From Umbellularia californica (lineage: Eukaryota; Streptophyta; Magnoliopsida; Laurales; Lauraceae): 64,000 bases of DNA. The DNA lies in assembly GCA_028538565.1 (NCBI GenBank), contig JAPQWN010000005.1, forward strand, positions 38,839,339 to 38,903,338, given 5' to 3'. A program made the translations under genes and the position numbers. The stretch's first letter is position 1. Each line of letters starts with the position of its first letter. The notes under the pieces were generated by a model. That model did no database searches, was not told where the DNA came from, and saw only the letters and a list, made by a program, of their open reading frames with translations. Below are positions 11,730 to 24,135 of this stretch, in pieces.

Positions 11730-14259
11730 TGTTGACACCAAAAAAGTCAATATGTCTCCTCAACATCAAGAAGCCTCCTGAAGCTGCATCCTGCTAAAAA
11801 AAGCCAAGGCTACTTCAAGCATCAGATTTTGTCAGAATCAGACAGAACTTGAGAGATCCTTCAAAACAGCTAAAAGGGGGGTACTCCTGAGGATTCGGGC
11901 CATTCCGACAGCGTTTGGCCCAACTTCACTGCTCCGACAGCTAAACAAGCGCTCCCGGCGGCGACATCATTAAAGACACCAAAACTTTGATCAAAGCCTA
12001 CGGATGACTCCAGAATGTCTCCAAAGGGCTCCATGCCAAATTTCAAGTCAAACCGACAACGTTTGACCCTCCATCAATGCTCGAGTAGCAAAATCAAGCC
12101 TCCCGGCGGCGGCAACCACCGAAGCCATCACTCATCAAACAAAATACATGAGTGGCTTCAACATGCTTCCAAAAGGTTGCACGTCAAATTTCAGGGCATT
12201 CCGACAACGTTTGACCAGGTTTCGATGCTTCGAGAGAAAATCAAGCCTACCGGCGGCGGAGCAACCTGGGACCATGACATCCAAAACGGAGCCCATGGAA
12301 CGTCTCAAAATGACTCCAATAGGCTCCTCGTCAAATTTCAGGTCAATCGGACATCGGTTGACCACATATCAAAGCTCGGCATTTTCCCCGCAGCAAAATC
12401 AAGTGAATCATCGATGGGACCCCAAACGGCTTCAAAACTCAAATAAAAGCCCATGGTTGGTCCTATCCACTGCTCAAGAAGCTTCACCTCAATTTTCAGG
12501 TCATTCCGACATCGTTCGACCTAGTTTCGACGCTTGACGGAAAATCGGCTACAAAGTCTTCGACTTTCCCGAAAAATAGGAAACTTTGTGCTCCGATTTT
12601 GTGAGGGTTCTCGTCAAGATTTCTTCAAGAAAATCAAGTCAATAATTGAGGAAAAATGTCAAGAAAAATACAGAAGAAAAAAGGGACGAAAAAGAAGAAA
12701 AAACGGCCGAAAACGACGCTCGGCGACCAAACGGGCCGAAGCCCCATGGTCGCCGGCGACCCTGGGTGCATGATCGCCCGGCGACCTTGGAAATCCGGGT
12801 CGCCGGATTTTGCGCCGAAGTGTCCGTTTTCGATTCTTTTCGCGTTTCGGGTGTTCTGGCCTCTGTGATTTTCTGAAAATCCAATGTTTAGTGCTTCAAA
12901 ACCACTGATCTTCGTCGACATCTCGGATCCGTCGTCAAAAGCATGAAATCATCACCGATCGCCTCAAGATCGCCAACTGGCTGACCAAGAAAGTGTACTT
13001 TCTGTCCGACCGATTGTGAAATCGACAAGACAGATGTCACCGGCCCACCAACGTCAATCAATATCTGAAATTGCACTGCAATCCGACATCAAACAATGCG
13101 TGGATCCACCCGTGATGATCGCAAGAAGAATCTCAAAAGGCGCAGCACGGCCCGCGACTCTTCACATGCCTTGGCAACCACTTAATGTCGTTAATTGACC
13201 CATTAAAACAGTCATTAACTCATTATTTTGGACGACCCAATCAGAACCAAGCATTTGGGAGTTACAAATCCAAGCAATCATGGCATTAAACCCATGAAAC
13301 TCCCATCATCATGAAGCATAAAGGTGATTAAATGCCCACTACCTTCATCGGCCAATCACAAGCCTTGAAAAAGGAGTTACAAAATCAACTTGTAACTCCT
13401 CATCAATTCCTTCATCATGGCCATCAATGCCAATGGACACCTCATGGCTACCAAAAGCCTATAAAAGGGGGTCCATTCCAAGAAGAAAAAAAAAAGAAGA
13501 AAAGAGATCCTAAGTGCAAGCTCTGAAAAACCAGAAAATCCAAGAGAGAGACGAAGTCCTGCTACTTTGCTCCCGGAAGCACCACAAGGTGATCAACGTC
13601 CCTTGGGGGGCCACCCCCCCCCCCCCCAAGGTTACCTCCTTCTCCAACATGGCCTAAACGCGGCTTTTCAGCCCGTTTACTTGGTTTTTCATTGGATATA
13701 GGACCTTCTCTTGGTCCTTGTCCTTTAAAAAACTGAGGTTAGGAGCCAAGCCAAAGAATCAAAGCATCATATGTTCTCATTTGAAGGACGATGGCGAAGC
13801 CCATACATGACTTGCGACCGTCGATCTCAACGTGTCCCCACAATCTCCTGAGAAGTTAGATCTCTTTTCTTCCTTTTCTATTGTAGTTTGTATTTCTTAA
13901 AGAGACAAAAAGAAATCACAATTCTTGTCTTTCATATTTGATGAGTTTTGTAAAAACGCCTTTCACGGCAAAATCGCCTTTCACGGCAAACAAACAAAAA
14001 CGCCTCTTACGGCATTCTAAAAACTTGTCTCTTTTCTTAATATTTATGCAATTTGAAAAGTTAGAAAAAAGGATTGATTTCCTTTCCACTTGCGAAGGTG
14101 AATCTCCGGATTATCACCATTCCAAATTCCAAGTAGAAAGTAAATTTGGCATACCCGTACAAAAATGTTGATGCCCGAGATTTTCCCTCCTCCGCCGAGA
14201 CCCAGGTCAGCCCCCGGGGTGCGGAGGGAGAGGACAGAAGATTCCTTTCGGGTCCATCA
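11730..14259 (+). mobile_element. Solo LTR of the Tat family inside the element III 5' LTR
   Basis: It starts TGTTGACACC and ends GGGTCCATCA; length 2530 bp. The duplication AAAAG is at 11725-11729 and 14260-14264, and the empty site 'caacaaaaagctagtgtc' is present in the 3' LTR near 26273-26290. It is very similar to the element IV LTRs, including the poly-C run at about 13611-13627 and the 'tcccccggggt' stretch near its end. It is a solo LTR with no internal sequence. Confidence 0.95.
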
Positions 14260-15091
14260 AAAAGCTAGTGTCTTTTCTCTCTTCTTTTCTCCTTGCGTCT
14301 CCACCACCAAATCACCACCAAGCTTGCACCAATAGCTCTAATGGAGGTCATCATTCTCTTTCTCTCCTTGAGAACTTCTTCTTGATACTATTCTTAGAGG
14401 AAACCTCCCACCTCAAGACTCTCTTGGGACTAGCTTGATACTTTTGAAGAACCCTCTAGTAAGTAATCCTTCCAACCTTTTTGATATTGTATTTTCCTAG
14501 CCTATCAGGAGCCTTCATTTTCTTTTTTATGAGTTCCCTCTTCTTGTTCTTTGTTTGACCCATTTTAGGGTTTGTATTTGGGGGTTTTGGTGTGTAGCTT
14601 GTGATCTTGGCTTGGAGAAGTGTTTAGAGGCTTGATTTCTTGAGTAGAGACCCTAAGGCTAGTGGATGAATGGGTATTGGGCATTAAATAGTTTTCATGA
14701 CAAATGTGACTAATTTTGCTATCTCCATTAGTGTTTATCTATCTTGCTTTCATTGTGAAATAAATGCTCATAAAAAGGGGTTTTGTTAGCTTATTCATTG
14801 TCTTGGAAATGTGGTTTGTATCTCTTTGTTTTTTCTCTTATTTATGACTTTAATGAACCCTTGTGGTTGTGGTTATTCTCTTTCTCTTTGGGTTATTGAA
14901 TGTGGAAAAAAAGGAGATTTGGGTTGAATGCTCATGGAAGTTTTGATGGGTGTTTTAAGTAGTGTTTGAGGGGATTTGAAGAATGATTATTGGAGGCAAG
15001 GAGGCCTTTTTATTGCAGGAAAAATGTGTAGGAGAAAGGGGGAAGGAAGGCCTACATGGCCATTCTCGGGCAGCTCAGGTGACTGCCCGCT

Positions 15092-15855
15092 TAGAGGTGA
15101 AAATCTGGGCGGCGGCCCAGGCCCAGCACGGGCCCGGCACGAAAAAACCGTGCCTGGGCTCATTGACTTGGTCAACGGGCTGGGGCAGCCCGGCCCGGAA
15201 GCCCCACTGGGCCGTGCTGGGCCCATGTCCCCAAGGCCTGAGGCACGGCTAAAATCCGTGCCGTGCTGGGCCAGTGCCCAGGGCCCGCGGGCGGCCCGGC
15301 CCGGTACGAGGCAGGGCCAGGCCCACGGGCGGCCCAGCCCTGGCACGGCCCTCAGAGAGCCCCAACGGCTATTTTTTTTAAAAAATCCCCCCCACTTCCC
15401 AAAAAAGGGTCTTTTTACATTTTTTAACCCCTTCCAACAGCTATAAACAGTCATATGGGAGGGTATTAGTGTCTTTTGATCATTTTTTTGAACTTTTGTA
15501 ACTTAAATTTCAAGGAAATACAATTTATTTGATGTATTTTTCAAAACATCATTAGTGTTATTCTACTTGTTATTTCTCTTAATTTCTTTATTTTAGTGAA
15601 ATTGGTCCAAGACCAAGAGTGAAGAGTCTAAGTGTCTAATTGTCTAAGTCTCTAAGACATAAAGAACCTAAAAAAAAAAAAATTAAAAAAAAGAGGAGGG
15701 GATATGTGGTCGTGCCCTGGGCCGTGCTGGGCTGACCCCTGAGCCAGTGGGCCAGGCACGGCACGGCCCGCGTAATTACATGGGCCGTGTCGGCCCAACC
15801 CGGGCCCGGGCCGGGCCCTTCTTCAGTGGGCCGTGCCGTGCCATTTTCACCTCTA
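15092..15855. mobile_element. Non-autonomous TIR element (hAT-like), 764 bp
   Basis: The insertion is present in the 5' LTR and missing from the 3' LTR of element III (empty site at 27100-27120). It begins TAGAGGTGAAAAT and ends ATTTTCACCTCTA, 13-bp perfect terminal inverted repeats. Next to the ends are GC-rich subterminal repeats of 'cggcccgg / ggcacggcc' type. The middle is AT-rich (15360-15700). TIR sequence and GC-rich ends resemble plant hAT elements of the TAGGGGTG class. However, comparison with the empty site gives only a 3-bp duplication (GCT) instead of the usual 8 bp. The long GC-rich ORFs in it are compositional artefacts. Confidence 0.75.
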
Positions 15856-17595
15856 GCTCGAGCGCATTCCAGGCATTCGAGCGCGCAGTCAATCTGACTG
15901 CAATCTCGGGCGGCAGAATGACTGCCCACTCGAGCGGACGTTTCTTCGCTCAAGCGGGCAGACTTGCTGTCAGCCCACTTTCCTGCGTAGCCTAGGTCCG
16001 CTCGAGCGCACCCCCTCTTGGGCCTAAATCACTTTTGGAGCTCGGGAAACGTTTTTAAAGGAACCCCTTAGCATCGGGGAGACCTATGAGGCATTGTTCG
16101 AAGCCCGTCTGAGAAGGAAACCACATCACAAAGATTCATCAAAAGTCTTGAAATTCCAAAGTGTATAAGGTACCCAGAATGTCTCCAAAACTCAAGGAGT
16201 ACCAAGTTTTTATTTAAATTGACATACGGGATCCCTCTTCGCCTTGAATTAGTTTGGAACCCCGATACTTGTCTCGATATTTTGAAAGTCTATTGCACTC
16301 TCTTATTCCCGAATCTCAATATGCTGTCCCGAAATTCATGATTTATGATTTATCAATCCTGAAATCACTGAAACTGTACTTGTAGCATTTTTCTAGCCCG
16401 ATGTGCATGACCCGATATTGAAATGATATTGTGCCTTGAGCACCCCCGTTTCGCCCGTTTCTACAATTACATCATATGTGTTTTATACATGCCCCGATTG
16501 CTTGCATATGACCTATGAGTCGACACCACTAAGCTTGGACAATCCTGTTGGTTTGATCCACTGACTTGGAAGTCCCCCTCTCGTCCCGCCAGCTGCAGTT
16601 TCGATCCCGATATCCGGTTCATTAACCGTGGTCCCGACCCGATACCCGGCTCGCTCCCGTGGTTCCCGATATCGGGTTCGCTACCGTGATTCCCGATACC
16701 CAGTTTGCTACCGTGGTCTCGTCCCGTATTAGTTTATATGTATATGTAAATTTTGTTGCACTTCCTCACTTCGGTGACTGAGGTCAACATTCCGTTATAC
16801 TCTTGTCACTTCGATGATAGAGGATTTAGCTTTTTGTGGATGCCATCTTGTTTGTTTCCCGTTTCCTTGGTACCTTTATTCGATTTACATTGCATACATG
16901 TTTTGAATAAATGATTTATCTTTTCATGGAAATTATTGTGTAAATAGATTTATATGCTTTCGAAGGTAAATTCATTTGATGTTATATTATCATATCTTTT
17001 CATGCACCTGCCAGACCGTCGTGTCTGATCCATTTCTTTGGTACTCAGGTCCCGTTGTTGGTTACCCCGAGGAGGAGCTTGAGGAGGCGGTCGGAGAACC
17101 GCAACAGTTAGTTGAGTGGCGCGCCGATGATGTTGTTTAAACATCCGGTTGCTCGAGAGACGTTACATTTTGAGTTGTGGCTAACTATTCTTTTGGTGGT
17201 TGTTGTTTTGTTTATATTGGCCTTTGTTGGCCTCTATTTTTGGGGAATGTAATTAAAGGATCTTTTGTTTAAACTCTAACATTACTTTTTGGGAAACGCT
17301 AATGATCATTACCCATTCGGATACTTGTTATTCAAATGTAATCAGTCCTATTATTATGGAAATGAATTGCATACTTGATTTGCTACACGCTTCCGCACTC
17401 ATACAAAATATTCATGTTGTTGTGATATCCTCACCGCGGACACCTGTGGGAAATCACGTGCACGGGTAATATGCGTTCTTTATTAACCCGTGTATGCTTT
17501 GACACTAAACATACCACTATCTACCATCTTTCCATTATTTATTTAGTCCCGATCCCGGATTAGGCCGTAAACCCGGTCCGGGGTGGCGACAGAAC

Positions 17596-17607
17596 TGGTA
17601 TTAGAGC
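17596..17607 (+). other. Element III: primer binding site (initiator tRNA-Met type)
   Basis: TGGTATTAGAGC lies 5 bases after the 5' LTR end. It differs by one C-to-T change from the usual TGGTATCAGAGC complementary to initiator tRNA-Met. Confidence 0.88.
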
Positions 17608-17752
17608 AAGACATGTTTCAGGCAATTAAAAGAAACTGGAAATCCTAAGGACGTGGCGAGGATTCGTTAGATCTTTAGTTAGCTAGAATCGTGCGAGCAA
17701 TGTGTAACCCTGTTTTTGATTTATATGTGCTAACAACTTGTTTTGCAGCATC

Positions 17753-20700
17753 ATGCCACCTCATAAGCGACCATTAAACGGCAATTACACTGCAAGTACT
17801 AGTGATCACACGAGGCCAGTTGACAAAGATATAGTTGATAACAATATGCCAAATCAGTTTCAACAAATGATGCAGGCTATGCTTGATCTGCAGTGTGTCG
17901 CGACCCCGGACCAGGTCTAGGGACCAAATCCGGGATCGGGACTAAGTAAGAGTAAATGATGGAATATAATGATAAACAAGAATAGTAGTATGTTTAATAC
18001 CCATACGTACACGGATAATAAAAGGACACACATTACCCATGCATGTGATTTCCCACAGGTGTCCGCGGTGAGGATATCACGACAACATGAATATTTTGTA
18101 TATTTGCGGAAGCGTGTAGCAAATCAAGCATGTGAATCATTTCCATATAACATGAGACTGAGTGCATTTGAATAACAAGTATCAGAATGAGCAATGTTCT
18201 ATAGCGTAACCCAAAAATACTGTTAAAGTTTGAACATATAACGTTTAATTACAATCCCCAAAATTAGAGGCCAACAAAGGCCAATTTAACAAAACAATAA
18301 CCACCAAAAATATACTTTAAACATTCCCCAAAAATGTTTCGTATCTCTCGAGGCAACCGGATGTTTACACAACATCATCGGCGTGCCACTCTACTAGCTG
18401 CTGCGGTTCTCCGACCGCCTCCTCACGCTCTTCCTCGGGATAGTCAACATCAGGACCTGAGCACCAAAAGTGGGTCAAACACGACGGTTTGGTAGGCAGG
18501 TGAAAAGATATGATAATAACTGAAATTACCTTTGAAGGCATTCGAATCTGTATACACAAAGATTTTCATGAAAAGATAAATCATTTATTCAAAAACATGT
18601 ATGTACTGTAAAATGAGTAAAGGTACCAAAGAACGGGAAACAACAAGATGGCATCCACACAAAGCTAAATCCTCTATCACCGAAGTGACAAGAGTTTATC
18701 GGGGCGTTGACCTCAATCACCGAAGTGAGGAAGTGCAACCAAATTCACATATACATATAATAATAATACGGGACGGGACCACGGTAGCAAACCGAGTATC
18801 GGGAATCGCGGTAGCGAACCAGATATCGGGAACCATGGGAGCGAGCGGGGTATCGGGACGGGACCACGGTTAATAAACCGGGTATTGGGATCCATGCTGC
18901 AGCTGGCGGGACGGGAGGGGAACTTCCTAGTCGGTGGATCAAACCAACAAGGTCGTCCAAGCTTAGTGGTGCCGACTCATAGGTCATATGCAAGAAATCG
19001 GGCATGTATAAAACACATCAATGAAAAGACGGGTGAACGGGGTGCTCTAGGCACAAATATCATATCATGTCGAGCATTCATTTTGGGATTAGTAAAACAG
19101 TACAGGTACACTTTCAATGCTTTCGGGATTGATATATCATAAACAAGAAACTTCGGGAATAAAAGGTGAAACAACCTTCGAGATATCGGGCAAGTATCAG
19201 GGTTAAAGACTAATTCAAGGTGAATAGGGATCCCGCATGTCTATCTTAAAAATAACTTGGTACTCTTTATATTTGAAGACATTCCGGGTTCCTTATACAC
19301 TTGGAAGTTTCCAAAACTCCAATGAAATCCTTGTGATTATGGTTTCTTTCTCATCCGGCTTCACACATCATTTTTATAAATCTTCTGACACAACGGGGCT
19401 CCCAATAAACCTCGTACAATCATATAGTTGTTTTACTTCAGCTCCAAACATGTCCCTTGTGTAACAGCACCCATCGCTCGAGCGGACATTACAATTGGCT
19501 CGAGCGGAGGAGTCTTTGGAATGTTTTCTGGGAGGGTTCGCTCGAGCGGACCTGCCCAGTTCAGGCTGGCTGGAGCGAACTACCATTTCGCTCGAGCTAG
19601 CAACTCTCTGGATGGGCTGCTGGGAGAGTTCGCTCGAGCGGACCAAGCTTCGCTCGAGTGAACAGCTCTCTGGAATGGGACGAGCCCTTATCTGGGCAGT
19701 TCGCTCGAGCGAAGTATCAGTTCGCTCGAACGAACTATCCAGAACTAGTTCCGGGACAGCTCTGCTCTGCCCTTCTTCTCTTCTTACAACTCCTCTTTGA
19801 GCCCCATTTCTTCATCAAATTGAGGAGTTCAGGGTCTCTATCAACCCCATTAGATACACCAACAACTTCCATCATCAATCAACCCAATCTCCTCTTTTAC
19901 AATACATTTAACCACTGAGAGAAAGAAGAGACAAGTCCAACAATCACAAGCATTCATTGAGCTAGGCATAAGCAATAAATGAAGAGCTATAAATGATGTT
20001 CTTTTCCAAAAGTTTGGCAAACTAACAAGACTCATATGTGCATTTATTTCAAAATTAATGCAAGGCAAGAACATATAAAAATGAAATAGCAAGATCATCC
20101 ACATTTTCATAAAATTATACAAAGCTCAAAATATCCATTCATCCACTTGCCTAAGAGTCTTTAACAAGAAATCCAAGCTCTAAACAAGCTCTCCAAGCTA
20201 AAGGTCCAAGCTACAAGCAAAACCCCCAAAACAAAACCCTAAAATGAGTCAAACAAGGAATGAGGAAGAAGAAACTCACAATAATGAAGATGGAGCTCCT
20301 CTATAACTAGGAGAACACAATATCAAGAGATTAGGAGAAAAACTTACTAGGAAACTTTTCAAATGGGCAAGACTAGCTCAAAGAAGATCTTAGAATGGAG
20401 GTCTCCCTTCAAAAGTTGTATCAATGGACAGCTCTAGAAGAGAGGAAAAAGGTGATGACTTCCATTTCTCAAAAGATGCAAGGTGGGTGGTGATTTGGTC
20501 GTGGAGAAGTAAGGAGAAGAAGGAAAGAGGTGGAAACCCTAGCTTTAGTTGTGCTTGTGCTGGAAAAAGGGAAATGGAAGAGAAGGGTCTCCTTATATAC
20601 AAGTTAGATGTGGGCTCCACCACTAGAAAGTCTTTAGGGGCTGAAATCACCACTCTCGGGATCTCGGATGAAATCGACGAAGAAGGAAGAAATGATCACC

Positions 20701-22260
20701 GAAATATCTAGTTTTTCCAAAGAGTACATATTTCGCGGGTTTTGGGGATATCAAGTTTTGGTTACAGATTTCATGTAAAATGATTGGTTTGCCCTCAATG
20801 CAAGAAAATCGGGTTTCGGGGTTCCGGACGGGCACGGGCTCAACATGAAAGTTGTAGGGATTAGCGAGATGAATAAAACGGAATCAAGACAAGAATTATA
20901 GAAACCTCAAGAATCCCCTCAAGTACACGCAAAACTATCTAAAAAGGAACCCCTAAAGGGTCCCACTAAACACAAAGTACTAAAACTCTCCCCAAAACCA
21001 TAATGAACTATTCTAGTCCAAGCTTAGTCAAAAATCACTAATCAAGCTTAGCATTAACACGCGACTTAATTAACACTAATCGTGGTCACTCGGGTCGGGG
21101 TCTTACACAGCGTCAGGCAAATGAGAACTAGGCTAGACTCCAAGAGCAAATGCTTAAGAAGGATGAGGATCATGCCAGAGAGATGCAGAGACAGTTGCTA
21201 GAAGTACTGCAGAGAAGGCCAGAACCGGTTCAACCTCAACCCGCGATTGTCATCAACCAAAGAGAGCACGATCCAAATGCCTTGTTTGAGCGGTTTCGGA
21301 AGAGAGGACCAAAAGAGTTTGTTGGAACAGAAGACCCATTGGCTGCAGATGATTGGTTGGAACACACAGAACATCTTTGAAGTCTTTCAATGCACGAGAG
21401 GAGAACGAGTTAAACTTGCAAACTCTCAGTTCACCGGCTTGGCAGACATCTGGTGGAAGACAGTAAGAGAGGAGTACAGGACCATGACATATGCAGTGGC
21501 TTGGGTTAGTTTCAAGAGACAATTTGGGGACAAGTATGTACCCATACATGTCAAGAAGTAGAAAGCAGTGGAGTTCCAGCAGCTTGTCCAAGGCAGTATG
21601 ACAGTGCTAGAGTACCTCACCAAGTTTGAGAGGTTGTCATGGTATGCTCTGGAATTGGTGGACACAGTGGAGAAGAAGATTGTTAAGTTCTTAGAAGGAC
21701 TTCACCCCATCATTGAGAGGGATGCCACAGGAGTAGTACCAACTGTCACATTTGAAGAAGCTGTCAAGAGAGCCTATAAGTTTGAGAACTTTCATCACAA
21801 GATCCTTAGAGTTCAAAGCAAGGGACAAGGACAACCTCAACAGCAGAATCATTAGCAGAGGAACCAGCAGCACAAGAGGCAAAGGCAAGACAAAAATGTT
21901 CAGATCATTTGTATTCACTGTGGAAAGAATCATGAGAGTACCCAGTGTCGTACCATAACGGGAGCGTGCTTCAGTTGTGGCTCCATGGACCATCAGATGA
22001 GGAATTGCCCGAGACCGAATAGATAGAATCAGCAGCCTCAAAGAGCACCACGACCAGCACCACCTCAGAATCCACCACTTCTCCAGAACCAGGCAAGGCC
22101 ACTTCAGTTACAGGCACCACCGTAACAGTATAGGCCCCAACAACAGCAGCAGCAGGCCCGTCAGCAAGGACATAATCACAATCAGCGTCCCCCACAACAG
22201 ATTAGAAATGTCCCTCAAGGCAGGCAACAACAGGCTCCGATCAGGCCACAACAACGGGGA
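17753..22260 (+). pseudogene. gag: Element III: gag (split by a solo LTR, several stops)
   Basis: The start is the ATG at 17753 (MPPHKRPLNG). The first 143 bases are coding up to the insertion at 17896. The frame resumes at 21108 with the reading through the duplicated target intact. The visible parts are a Gln-rich helical segment, a retrotransposon-gag capsid region (about 21290-21830, with ADDWLEHTEHL and an FQQLVQGSMTVLEYLTKFE segment), and a CCHC zinc knuckle at 21967-22008 (C-X2-C-X4-H-X4-C). A Gln/Pro-rich linker leads into protease. In-frame stops include TAG at 21127, 21559, 21853 and 22024 and TAA at 22123, plus a frame change near 21360. Gag would form the particle and bind the RNA, but this copy cannot make it. 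Confidence 0.85.
17896..21107 (-). mobile_element. Solo Tekay/Del LTR in reverse orientation inside element III gag
   Basis: On the plus strand it starts TGTCGCGACCCCGGACC and ends GGGTCGGGGTCTTACA; length 3212 bp. The flanks are CAGTG (17891-17895) and CAGCG (21108-21112), a 5-bp duplication with one change. It is the same family as the host element, so this is self-nesting. A cluster of GCTCGAGCG palindromes lies at 19474-19745. Confidence 0.9.
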
Positions 22261-22263
22261 CAA

Positions 22264-22596
22264 GTGTATGCGGTTAATAGAGCTGATACAGAGGCAGCGG
22301 GAAATGTTGTGGAAGGTACACTTATTGTTTGTGGGATAAAAGCTAGGATATTGTTTGACCTTGGCTCTACGCATTCTTTTATATCCCATGCATTTTCTAA
22401 GTTGATTGATGTGCAAGGTAGAGAACTTGAATATATCTTGATTGTGGCTACCCCAGTAGGAAAACATGTTGTCTGTACTACTTATTACCCCACTTGTACA
22501 GTTCAGATAGGAGAGGTTGTGTTACCCGCAGATCTTATTCTGTTGGAGATAAATGATTTTGATGTCATCCTAGGGATGGATTGGTTGGCAGGGTAA
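22264..22596 (+). pseudogene. Element III: aspartic protease domain
   Basis: The segment contains LFDLGSTHSFIS, the active-site region of a Ty3 aspartic protease. The usual D-S/T-G appears here as D-L-G: the catalytic Asp is kept and the second residue is Leu. The flap and C-terminal part end in DFDVILGMDWLAG, typical for this family. A TAA at 22594 replaces a likely Gln codon and separates it from RT. It would cleave the Gag-Pol polyprotein. Confidence 0.82.
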
Positions 22597-22602
22597 TATG
22601 CC

Positions 22603-24135
22603 ATGATGGATTATTTCCATAAGACACTCACATTGAAGTTGGATGAGACACCAGCAGGAGTGTTGTTTCAGGGAGAGAGGAGAAATCCTCATGCAGGGTT
22701 TGTCTCAGCGTTTAAAGCTGATAGACTATTGAGATGTGGAAGTGAAGCCTATTTGGCATTTATCACGGAGGATAAACGGTCACAAGGGGTGGAGGAGATC
22801 CCTATTGTTTGGGAGTTCCCGGATGTGTTTCCGGGTTTACCACCCATAAGAGAAATTGATTTCACCATTGAGTTGTTACTAGGGACTGCTCTGATTTCTG
22901 TTGCACCATATCGGATGGCTCCGGCGGAATTGGGAGAACTTAAGATACAGTTGCAAGAGCTGTTGGATAAAGGTTTCGTAAGACCTAGTATTTCGCCATG
23001 GGGAGCTCCAGTTTTGTTCGGCAAAAAGAAAGATGGTTCAATGAGAATGTGTATTGACTACTGAGGATTCAATCAGGTGACCATCAAGAACAAATATCCA
23101 TTGCCAAGGATAGATGAACTGTTTGATCAATTACAAGGTACTTCATATTTTTCGAAGATTGATTTGAGATCCGGTTACCATCAGCTGAGAGTCAGAGAAT
23201 CAGATGTGTTGAAAACAGCTTTCCGGACAAGATATGGCCACTATGAGTTCCTAGTGATGCTATTTGGGCTGACCAATGCACCGGCAGTGTTCATGGCATT
23301 GATGAACAAGATATTTGCGTAGTATCTGGACCAGTTTGTGGTAGTGTTTATTGACGATATTTTGATATACTCCAAAACCAAAGAAGAGCATGAAGAGCAT
23401 CTGAGGATAGAATTGCAACTTCTAAGAGAGAACCAGCTGTATGCAAAGCTCAATAAGTGTGAATTCTGGCTCGAACAAGTTGCATTTTTTGGGTACATTA
23501 TCTCCAAAGAAGGATTGTCAGTAGATCCGTCCAAGATTGAGGCAGTAGTAAAGTGGGAAAGACCGAAGAATGTGTTAGAGATCAGGAGTTTCCTTGGATT
23601 GGCAGGGTATTACCGGAGGTTTGTACAAGGATTTTCGTCGATTGAGGCACCATTGACGAAGTTGATAAGGAAAAATGTACCTTATGTGTGGATAGATCAG
23701 TGTGAGGCCAGTTTCCAAGAGCTAAAGAAGAGATTGACTACAGCACCAGTCCTTACTTTGCCATCCGGAAGCGACGGTTTCACTATTTTTACCGATGCTT
23801 CGAGTGTAGGACTTGGATGTGTATTGATGCAAGATGGGAAAGTTGTCGCATATGGGTCCCGGCAGATGAAAGATCACGAGAAGAACTATGCAACCCATGA
23901 CCTTGAGTTGGCAGCAGTTGTCTTCACGTTGAAAATGTGGAGACATTACCTCTACGGAGAGAAGTTCGAAGTTCACTCCGATCATCGCAGCCTACAATAT
24001 CTGTTTTCTCAGAAGGAATTGAACATGGGGTAGAGAAGATGGATAGAATATATTAAAGATTATGATTTTCTAATCAAGTATCACCCGGGGAAAATGAATG
24101 TAGTTGCCGATGCCTTGAGCAGAAAATCAGTAGGC
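22603..24135 (+). pseudogene. Element III: reverse transcriptase and RNase H
   Basis: Motifs in order are APYRMAPAEL, GKKKDGSMRMCIDY, YPLPRIDELFDQLQG, FSKIDLRSGYHQLRV, FGLTNAPAVFM, the catalytic FIDDILIYS, FLGLAGYYRRFV, then RNase H with FTDASSVGLGCVLMQ, DLELAAVV, HSDHRSLQYL and NVVADALSR. Both the polymerase YxDD-type site (FIDD) and the RNase H acidic residues are visible. Stops interrupt it at 23062 (TGA, expected Arg), 23320 (TAG, expected Gln) and 24031 (TAG). Apart from these the reading frame is held, so decay is by point mutation. Confidence 0.92.

Larger units (their letters stand above)
11168..17591 (+). repeat. Element III: 5' LTR (interrupted twice)
   Basis: It starts TGTAAGACCCCGACCCGAG and ends GGTCCGGGGTGGCGACA. 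Removing the solo Tat LTR and the DNA element leaves about 3.12 kb, in line with the 3162-bp 3' LTR. The non-inserted sequence can be read in the 3' LTR at 26275-26285 for the first guest and at 27100-27120 for the second. A CTCGAG-rich palindrome cluster follows the second guest (15855-16010). Confidence 0.92.

Noticed and set aside
12015..12446. LTR ORF of 143 codons, also found at 60428-60859 on the other strand
   Set aside because: It is sense-strand LTR sequence made of the degenerate internal repeat. It is frameshifted in the older LTR at 7848-8250 and has no domain.
14976..15454. Long overlapping ORFs on both strands (about 155 codons each)
   Set aside because: They lie in the GC-rich end of the TIR element. 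Stops are rare there because of composition, and both strands are open at once. The proteins are Gly/Pro/Ala/Arg-rich without any motif.
15636..15995. ORFs on both strands around the right end of the TIR element
   Set aside because: They span the junction between the DNA element and the host LTR, so they cannot be an old gene.
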